Part shown: positions 16,526 through 21,714 of the stretch, one piece after another
How the letters are laid out: every line of letters starts with the position of its first letter
Position numbering within the stretch: the first letter of the stretch is position 1
NCBI GenBank assembly: GCA_002737595.1
Contig: NSHZ01000022.1
Location: forward strand, 1-21,714
Length of the DNA: 21,714 nucleotides
Direction: 5' to 3'
Source: Actinomycetota bacterium
GTDB taxonomy: Bacteria; Actinomycetota; Actinomycetes; Nanopelagicales; Nanopelagicaceae
Program-made: the position numbers and the translations under genes
Notes under the pieces: generated by a model
Told to the model about the DNA's origin: nothing
Seen by the model: only the letters and a program-made list of their open reading frames with translations
The model's database searches: none

Positions 16526-16531
16526 CAGCCC

Positions 16532-17491
16532 ATGACTTCTCACATGGGAGAGACTCGCCAGCTCGGCCAACTCTCCGTCAGCGCGATGGGCCTCGGCTGC
16601 ATGCCCATGTCCTGGGCTTACGGGGTAGACGACATTGATCCGATTGAAGTGCGCGCCACTCTTCGTGAAGCGATCGATTTAGGAGTAACCCTGCTCGACA
16701 CTTCAGATGTGTACGGCCCTTATACGAACGAGGAGTTGCTCGGAGTCGAGATCGTCGACGCTGGATTTCGCGACAAGGTGCAACTGGCTACCAAGTGCGG
16801 CCTTAAGGCCATCGATACCCTCAAATATGCCTATGACGGCTCTCCCGAACATGTGCGGGCAGCGTGCGACGCTTCGCTCAAGCGCCTCAAGGTGGATCAC
16901 ATCGATCTCTACCAATTGCATCGGGTAGATCCCAAAACTCCAATTGAGGAAACTTGGGGAGCCATGGCCGAGCTCGTCACCGCCGGCAAAGTAGGTGCCA
17001 TCGGTCTCTCTGAGGCTTCACTTGAGAATCTAAAACGCGCGCAAGCCATCCATCCCTTAACGACCCTACAAAGCGAGCTCTCTCTGTGGACCCAGGACGT
17101 ATTAGAAAATGGCATTCTCGATTGGTGCAAGGAGAACAACGTGGGATTTCTCGCCTACTCCCCTCTCGGAAGAGGCTTTCTCACCGGCGAAACGTTAACA
17201 GTGAAATCATATGATTTCCGAGCGAGCAATCCACGTTTCACCGAAGCCGCCATGGCCGAGAACCAAAAAATTGTGGACGCTATCTCAGCGATCGCTACAA
17301 GACTTCAGATCAACAACGCCCAACTCGCACTCGCCTGGGTGCTTGCCCAAGGAGAGAACATTGTTCCCATCCCTGGTACTAAACGCCGCAAGTGGTTACG
17401 CCAAAACGTCGCCGCTCTCGAGATAACCCTCGATGCGGCGACGTTAGCCGAACTTGCAAATATTCCGAGGTCAACAATTCCCCGCTACTAG
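16532..17491 (+). CDS. Aldo/keto reductase
   Basis: The 319-aa TIM-barrel oxidoreductase probably uses NADPH to reduce aldehydes or ketones. The catalytic tetrad is present: D56 and Y61 in LLDTSDVYG, K88 in LATKCG and H130 in DLYQLHRVD. The QSELSLW and AYSPLGRGFLTG blocks and the cofactor segment IPIPGTKRRKWLRQN place it with the YakC/IolS-like AKRs (AKR13-type). The natural substrate cannot be told from sequence. It is divergent from ilvD by 43 bp and convergent with the MFS gene by 13 bp. It may share only position, not function, with the branched-chain genes. Confidence 0.92.
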   Translation: MTSHMGETRQLGQLSVSAMGLGCMPMSWAYGVDDIDPIEVRATLREAIDLGVTLLDTSDVYGPYTNEELLGVEIVDAGFRDKVQLATKCGLKAIDTLKYAYDGSPEHVRAACDASLKRLKVDHIDLYQLHRVDPKTPIEETWGAMAELVTAGKVGAIGLSEASLENLKRAQAIHPLTTLQSELSLWTQDVLENGILDWCKENNVGFLAYSPLGRGFLTGETLTVKSYDFRASNPRFTEAAMAENQKIVDAISAIATRLQINNAQLALAWVLAQGENIVPIPGTKRRKWLRQNVAALEITLDAATLAELANIPRSTIPRY

Positions 17492-17499
17492 AAATTAAT

Positions 17500-17519
17500 G
17501 CGCACTAGACACCGTGCGC
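17500..17519. terminator. Possible shared hairpin between convergent genes
   Basis: GCGCAC and GTGCGC pair around an 8-base loop and overlap the MFS stop codon, 9 bases after the aldo/keto reductase stop. Neither side has a real T-run, so terminator activity is uncertain. Confidence 0.3.
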
Positions 17520-18995
17520 GCTGCTTTCGTGCTCCACGAGTGAATCCTTACCCACATTGATAAAAATAATGATCACTGCCGCACCTAACGCAAGCAGCGC
17601 TGCGCCAGCGTAGAAGGTCATGGTGTAGCCGTGAGTAAATGCGTAAGAGTCGGGCTTTTTCATGTTGCGCGCATTCGCGTAGTTGACAGTCGCCGTTGCC
17701 GCAATGGTGTTAAGCAGCGCGGTGCCAAGTGAACCACCCACTTGCTGACTGGTATTAATAAGCGCACTCGCTACGCCAGCGTCTTGCCCACCCACACCAT
17801 GTAAGGCTGTGCTTGAGACTGGAATAAAAACAAAAGCCAATCCAGAACTCATGATGACCATATAGGGAAGAACATGGGTGAAATAAGAAGTATCAGGAGT
17901 AATACGAGTAAGCATTAGTAATCCAATGCTCGAGAAAATAAGACCAAAGATCATCAATGGCTTGGGGCCGAGCTTTGGCAACAATTGGCTTGCAATACCT
18001 GCTGATAGAATGATTCCGAGCGAGAATGGTAGGAATGCAAATCCTGATCGCAATGGTGAGTAACCCAGGATCACCTGAAGATAGAGACCTAGGAAGAGGA
18101 ACATCGAGAAGAGTCCGGCACCTACGATCAAAGATGAAAGGTATGAGCCGCCTCGATTACGTTCTAGCAGGACTCGCATCGGTAACAACGGACTCTTGAC
18201 GCGCAATTCAATGACCACGAAGGCCACCAACAATGCGAGAGCAATAGCAAAAAAGATGAGGGTTTCACTTGAAAGCCAGCCAACGATAGCGGCCTTGGTA
18301 AAACCGTAAACAAGCGAAACCAAACCAAGGGTCACCGTAATGGCACCCGGGATGTCGTAGCTATGTTCACCAGTGGCCTTCGACTCATGCACAAATGGAA
18401 TTGCGAGCAAGAAAGCAATGATCGCAATAGGAACGTTCACACCCAGACACCAACGCCATGAGAAGTACTGGGTAAGCGTGCCACCAAGTAGCAACCCGAT
18501 CGCTGCGCCTCCACCAGAGATGGCACCGAATACGCCAAAGGCGCGAGCACGTTCCTTGGGAACGATGAAGTTGACGGTGATGAGCGAGAGCGCGGCAGGA
18601 GCAAGCAGCGCGGCAAAGCCACCTTGCAGAGCACGCGAAGCAAAAAGTAATCCAGCCGTACTAGATATTCCGCCGAGTGCCGATGCACCAGCAAACCCCA
18701 GAAGGCCAATCATGAAAACCTTTTTGCGCCCAACATAATCTGCGATGCGACCGCCCAGGAGGAGGAGCCCACCAAACGCCAATGTATACGCAGTGATCAC
18801 CCATTGCTGGTTTGCATCGCTGATGCCGAGGTCGCGCTTTGCACTAGGAAGCGCCAAGTTCACAATGGAGGCATCTAGCACCACCATTAATTGTGCAATT
18901 GCGATAACAAAGAGCGCCTTCCAACGGCGAGGGTCTTGACCCGGTGCGTAAACGTGATGATCGGGAGCGATGGCAGACAAAACAGATTTAGTCAA
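17505..18995 (-). CDS. MFS transporter, DHA2 (EmrB/QacA) drug-exporter family
   Basis: The 496-aa inner-membrane protein has about 14 hydrophobic segments. DHA2 hallmarks are VLDASIVNLALPSAKRDLG in TM1, motif A GGRIADYVGRKKVF after TM2, RALQGGFAALLAPAALSLI in TM4 and a motif C-like GAISGGGAAIGLLLGGTL in TM5. Such proteins export drugs or metabolites by proton antiport; the cargo is unknown. The start is TTG (18995-18993), because an in-frame TAA lies five codons upstream and no nearby in-frame ATG fits; a GGGGGA Shine-Dalgarno sits at the right distance. A 17-bp palindrome upstream could be an operator, but no regulator gene is adjacent. Confidence 0.92.
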   Translation of the reverse strand: MTKSVLSAIAPDHHVYAPGQDPRRWKALFVIAIAQLMVVLDASIVNLALPSAKRDLGISDANQQWVITAYTLAFGGLLLLGGRIADYVGRKKVFMIGLLGFAGASALGGISSTAGLLFASRALQGGFAALLAPAALSLITVNFIVPKERARAFGVFGAISGGGAAIGLLLGGTLTQYFSWRWCLGVNVPIAIIAFLLAIPFVHESKATGEHSYDIPGAITVTLGLVSLVYGFTKAAIVGWLSSETLIFFAIALALLVAFVVIELRVKSPLLPMRVLLERNRGGSYLSSLIVGAGLFSMFLFLGLYLQVILGYSPLRSGFAFLPFSLGIILSAGIASQLLPKLGPKPLMIFGLIFSSIGLLMLTRITPDTSYFTHVLPYMVIMSSGLAFVFIPVSSTALHGVGGQDAGVASALINTSQQVGGSLGTALLNTIAATATVNYANARNMKKPDSYAFTHGYTMTFYAGAALLALGAAVIIIFINVGKDSLVEHESSAHGV

Positions 18996-19007
18996 GATTT
19001 CCCCCGA

Positions 19008-19024
19008 TTACATGATCGATGTAA
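19008..19024. promoter_or_regulatory. 17-bp palindrome upstream of the MFS gene, candidate operator
   Basis: TTACATGATCGATGTAA has perfect 6-bp arms (TTACAT/ATGTAA) around a 5-base centre. It lies 12 bases before the TTG start of the exporter, in the 109-bp gap after gatB. Exporters of this family are often repressed by TetR or MarR proteins binding such sites; the regulator here is unknown. Confidence 0.4.
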
Positions 19025-19093
19025 CAGAAACGTATCTGAACAACTGACGCAACTTGAAATCGCGTAAACCATTTCTTGAGAAGACGAAGATCT

Positions 19094-19105
19094 GGGGTAA
19101 ACCCC
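19094..19105 (-). terminator. Possible gatB terminator
   Basis: The minus strand reads GGGGTTTACCCC straight after the gatB stop, a 4 to 5 bp stem with a tiny loop, followed by a T/C-rich stretch (AGATCTTCGTCTTCTC). The stem is short and the T-run broken, so support is weak. The rest of the gap to 18996 holds only the palindrome and MFS upstream sequence. Confidence 0.35.
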
Positions 19106-20613
19106 TACTGACCTAACTCCTTAAGGAGCAACTCCCGCACCTTTGCGGCATCCGCTTGTCCTTGTGTTGCTTTCATCACAAGACCAATCAATGCACCCGC
19201 AGCATTGAGGTTTCCACCACGTACCTTCTCGGCAGCTGCTGCATCAGATGCAATAGCTGTGGCAATGGCTAACAAGAGTGCGCCATCATCTGAGACCACT
19301 TTGAGTCCACGTGTGGCAACCACATCATCTGGCCGACCTTCGCCGGCAATAACACCATCGACAACTTGGCGCGCTAATTTATCGGTCAACTCACCCATTG
19401 CGATGAGTTCCACAATGCGAGCTACATCAGCTGGCGTAATTCCTACATCGATTACTTCAACGCCACGTTCGTTTGCCTGACGGGCAATCTCGCCCACCCA
19501 CCAACTTCGAGCTTTGGTGGAGTCTGCTCCCAGGGCCACGGTCTCCATGACAACGGCAAGCACACCAGCATTCACCATGGATGCCATCTCTTTGTCGGCG
19601 ATGTTCCACTCTTTTTGCAAACGAGCGCGCACCACCGAGGGACGTTCAGGTAGTGTCGCGCGAAGTTCTTCGACCCATGCAGGATCAGGCGCGATTGGCA
19701 CCAAATCTGGCTCAGGGAAGTAGCGATAATCCTCAGCGGTTTCTTTCGATCTTCCAGACGTCGTAATTCCACTATCTTCGTGGAAGTGGCGAGTCTCCTG
19801 CACTACTTTGAGACCATCGTCGAGACGAGCTGCGTGGCGTTGCATCTCGCTACGAATAGCGCGCTCTACGGACCGAAGAGAGTTCACGTTCTTAGTTTCG
19901 CTTCGAGTTCCAAGAATTCCAGACCCGCGTGGGGAAAGGGAGACGTTGGCATCGCAACGAAGTGAGCCTTGTTCCATCTTCACATCACTCACGCCGAGAG
20001 AGCGAAGGATGTCGCGCAGCTCAGCAACGTAGGCCTTAGCTACGAGAGGAGCATACTTTTCTGTACCGGGCACCATCTTTGTCACGATTTCTACGAGTGG
20101 AATGCCGGCGCGATTGTAATCCAGGAGTGAGTAGTCGGCTCCGTGGATTCGACCTGTAGCGCCACCCATATGAAGAGACTTTCCAGTGTCTTCCTCCATA
20201 TGAACTCGCTCGATTTCGACACGGAAAGTGCGCATGCCATCGTCAGTTTCAACTTCAACATCTAGATAACCATTGAAACAAATAGGTTCGTCATACTGAC
20301 TAATCTGGAAGTTCTTTGGCATATCTGGGTAAAAGTAGTTCTTGCGAGCAAATCGACACCAGGTTGCAATATCGCAATTCAGCGCGAGGCCAATCAGGAT
20401 AGTGGACTCAATCGCACGCTCGTTAACGAATGGCAATGAACCAGGCATACCTAGACAGACTGGGCAGACTTGGGTATTTGGTTCAGCACCAAAACCGGTG
20501 GCACACCCACAGAACATTTTGGAATTTGTGTTGAGTTCTACGTGCACTTCGAGACCGAGTGTGGGTTCGTACTTAGCGATCACATCATCGTAATCCAACA
20601 TCGCTTCACTCAT
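19105..20613 (-). CDS. gatB: Aspartyl/glutamyl-tRNA(Asn/Gln) amidotransferase subunit B
   Basis: The product is 502 aa from the ATG at 20613. The frame is open for 17 more codons, but this ATG overlaps the gatA stop as ATGA and has a strong GGGAGGT Shine-Dalgarno. GatB binds the mischarged tRNA and activates it with ATP for amidation. [14 protein letters not shown] is at 16-29, and C35, C37, C50 and C53 (FCGC...CPVC) form the zinc site. [20 protein letters not shown] is in the cradle domain, and the C-terminal ~150 residues are the helical/YqeY tail that contacts the tRNA elbow. With GatA and an off-window GatC it makes Gln-tRNA(Gln), and possibly Asn-tRNA(Asn). Confidence 0.96.
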   Translation of the reverse strand: MSEAMLDYDDVIAKYEPTLGLEVHVELNTNSKMFCGCATGFGAEPNTQVCPVCLGMPGSLPFVNERAIESTILIGLALNCDIATWCRFARKNYFYPDMPKNFQISQYDEPICFNGYLDVEVETDDGMRTFRVEIERVHMEEDTGKSLHMGGATGRIHGADYSLLDYNRAGIPLVEIVTKMVPGTEKYAPLVAKAYVAELRDILRSLGVSDVKMEQGSLRCDANVSLSPRGSGILGTRSETKNVNSLRSVERAIRSEMQRHAARLDDGLKVVQETRHFHEDSGITTSGRSKETAEDYRYFPEPDLVPIAPDPAWVEELRATLPERPSVVRARLQKEWNIADKEMASMVNAGVLAVVMETVALGADSTKARSWWVGEIARQANERGVEVIDVGITPADVARIVELIAMGELTDKLARQVVDGVIAGEGRPDDVVATRGLKVVSDDGALLLAIATAIASDAAAAEKVRGGNLNAAGALIGLVMKATQGQADAAKVRELLLKELGQ

Positions 20614-21714
20614 CGCACACCTCCCGTCAACGAAGGGGCCTTGTTCATAAGAGGACCGCCCCAAGATTCATTGAAAGCGGCTTCGAGTGCGCCGCCTACT
20701 CGGTAAAGGCGATCATCCGCCATGGCCGGAGCGATGATTTGCAAGCCGACTGGCAAGCCGTCTTCGGGCGCCAATCCACATGGGATGCTCATCGCGCAGT
20801 TTCCAGCCAAGTTCACCGGGATAGTCGCGATGTCATTGAGATACATCGCCAAAGGATCATCGACCTTTTCACCAATCTTGAAAGCTGTGGTGGGAGATGT
20901 GGGTGAAATTAAGATATCTACTTGAGCGAAGGCAGCGTTGAAATCATTAATGATGAGTGTGCGAACTTTTTGTGCGCTGCCGTAATAAGCATCGTAGTAA
21001 CCAGAAGAGAGTGCATACGTACCAAGAATGATGCGTCGCTTTACTTCTGGACCAAATCCAGCTTCGCGAGTGAGGTTCATAACTTCTTCTGCGCTACGTG
21101 CACGATCATCACCTACACGTAGTCCAAAGCGCATGGCATCAAAACGTGCCAAGTTTGATGAACACTCGCTGGGGGCAATGAGGTAGTAGGCAGGAAGTGC
21201 GTACTCAAAGTGTGGGCAAGAAACTTCGATGATCTCGGCACCAAGACTGCGTAAGACTTCAACAGATTCATTAAATCTCTGCAGGACTCCTGCTTGATAA
21301 CCCTCGCCACCAAGTTCACGAACCACACCAATACGCATTCCTTTCACATGAAGCATCTTGGCTGCTGTCACAACGGGAGGGACGGGGGCGTCAATACTGG
21401 TGGAGTCATAAATATCATGCCCACCAATAATTTCATGAAGGAGTGCGGCGTCGAGCACTGTGCGCGCACAAGGACCTGCTTGATCAAGACTGGAAGAAAA
21501 TGCCACCAGGCCGTAACGAGAAACGCCACCATAGGTGGGTTTTACTCCCACAGTCCCAGTGACTGCAGCTGGCTGGCGAATCGATCCACCTGTATCAGTA
21601 CCGATTGCGAGAGGTGCTTCGAATGCGGCGAGGGATGCTGAGGATCCACCACCAGAACCACCAGGAATTCGAGTGAGATCCCATGGATTATGCGTGGGGC
21701 CATAAGCCGAGTTC
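20610..21714 (-). CDS. gatA: Glutamyl-tRNA(Gln) amidotransferase subunit A, partial (5' end off window)
   Basis: About 367 C-terminal residues are visible; the frame stays open to the window edge, so the true start lies beyond 21714. GatA is an amidase-signature enzyme that releases ammonia from glutamine for GatB. The visible signature has [10 protein letters not shown], whose first serine (codon at 21656-21654) fits the cis-serine, and [12 protein letters not shown], whose serine (21584-21582) fits the nucleophile. Their 24-residue spacing agrees with Ser154/Ser178 of S. aureus GatA. The catalytic lysine is upstream of the window. [17 protein letters not shown] and SSLDQAGP follow, typical of GatA rather than other amidases. 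gatA and gatB overlap by 4 bp. Confidence 0.96.
   Translation of the reverse strand, partial: NSAYGPTHNPWDLTRIPGGSGGGSSASLAAFEAPLAIGTDTGGSIRQPAAVTGTVGVKPTYGGVSRYGLVAFSSSLDQAGPCARTVLDAALLHEIIGGHDIYDSTSIDAPVPPVVTAAKMLHVKGMRIGVVRELGGEGYQAGVLQRFNESVEVLRSLGAEIIEVSCPHFEYALPAYYLIAPSECSSNLARFDAMRFGLRVGDDRARSAEEVMNLTREAGFGPEVKRRIILGTYALSSGYYDAYYGSAQKVRTLIINDFNAAFAQVDILISPTSPTTAFKIGEKVDDPLAMYLNDIATIPVNLAGNCAMSIPCGLAPEDGLPVGLQIIAPAMADDRLYRVGGALEAAFNESWGGPLMNKAPSLTGGVR

Overview
The window reads as a compact, core-metabolism stretch of an actinobacterial chromosome. Gene content and order (gatA-gatB, ilvD, ilvB-ilvN-ilvC-serA-leuB-ilvE-cimA, an FAH-family gene overlapping gltX, then tRNA-Gln and tRNA-Glu) resemble, from memory, the arrangement in Streptomyces and relatives. 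IlvD is close to the mycobacterial enzyme. Very short intergenic gaps, many start/stop overlaps and several apparent leaderless promoters (TANNNT, six bases, start codon) suggest a small streamlined actinobacterium, perhaps a freshwater lineage; that placement is inference. I see no mobile element, phage gene, CRISPR array or island boundary.

Layout. 1-194 is the 3' end of a FAD-dependent oxidoreductase gene on +. 209-2804 is a minus-strand translation block: an FAH-family hydrolase overlapping gltX, then tRNA-Gln(CTG) and tRNA-Glu(CTC) with a strong terminator. 2842-3705 (+) is an uncharacterised conserved actinobacterial gene. 3686-14745 (minus) is one long operon-like run: a promoter and ilvB leader/attenuator, then ilvB, ilvN, ilvC, serA, leuB, ilvE, cimA, glpK and an esterase/monoacylglycerol-lipase-like gene. 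14809-16482 is ilvD (minus), divergent from an aldo/keto reductase (+, 16532-17491). A DHA2-type MFS exporter (minus, 17505-18995) converges on that reductase. 19105-21714 holds gatB and most of gatA (minus), with gatA running off the right edge.

How the genes work together. IlvB/N, IlvC, IlvD and IlvE carry out the shared isoleucine/valine pathway. CimA (citramalate synthase) plus LeuB give a threonine-independent route to 2-oxobutanoate, while LeuB also serves leucine synthesis. SerA feeds serine synthesis. GltX, GatA/GatB and the two tRNAs fit the indirect route to Gln-tRNA(Gln): a non-discriminating GluRS charges tRNA-Gln with Glu, and GatCAB amidates it. The esterase and glycerol kinase at the operon's end are tightly spaced and could act in sequence on glycerides.

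Nothing here is clearly a new biological system. The items most worth checking are the ilvB leader (short BCAA-codon peptide, hairpin, terminator, and a 13-nt tandem duplication before the SD), the recurring -10/six-base/start-codon layout, the unexplained 2842-3705 family, and the 11-bp repeats between the tRNA genes.
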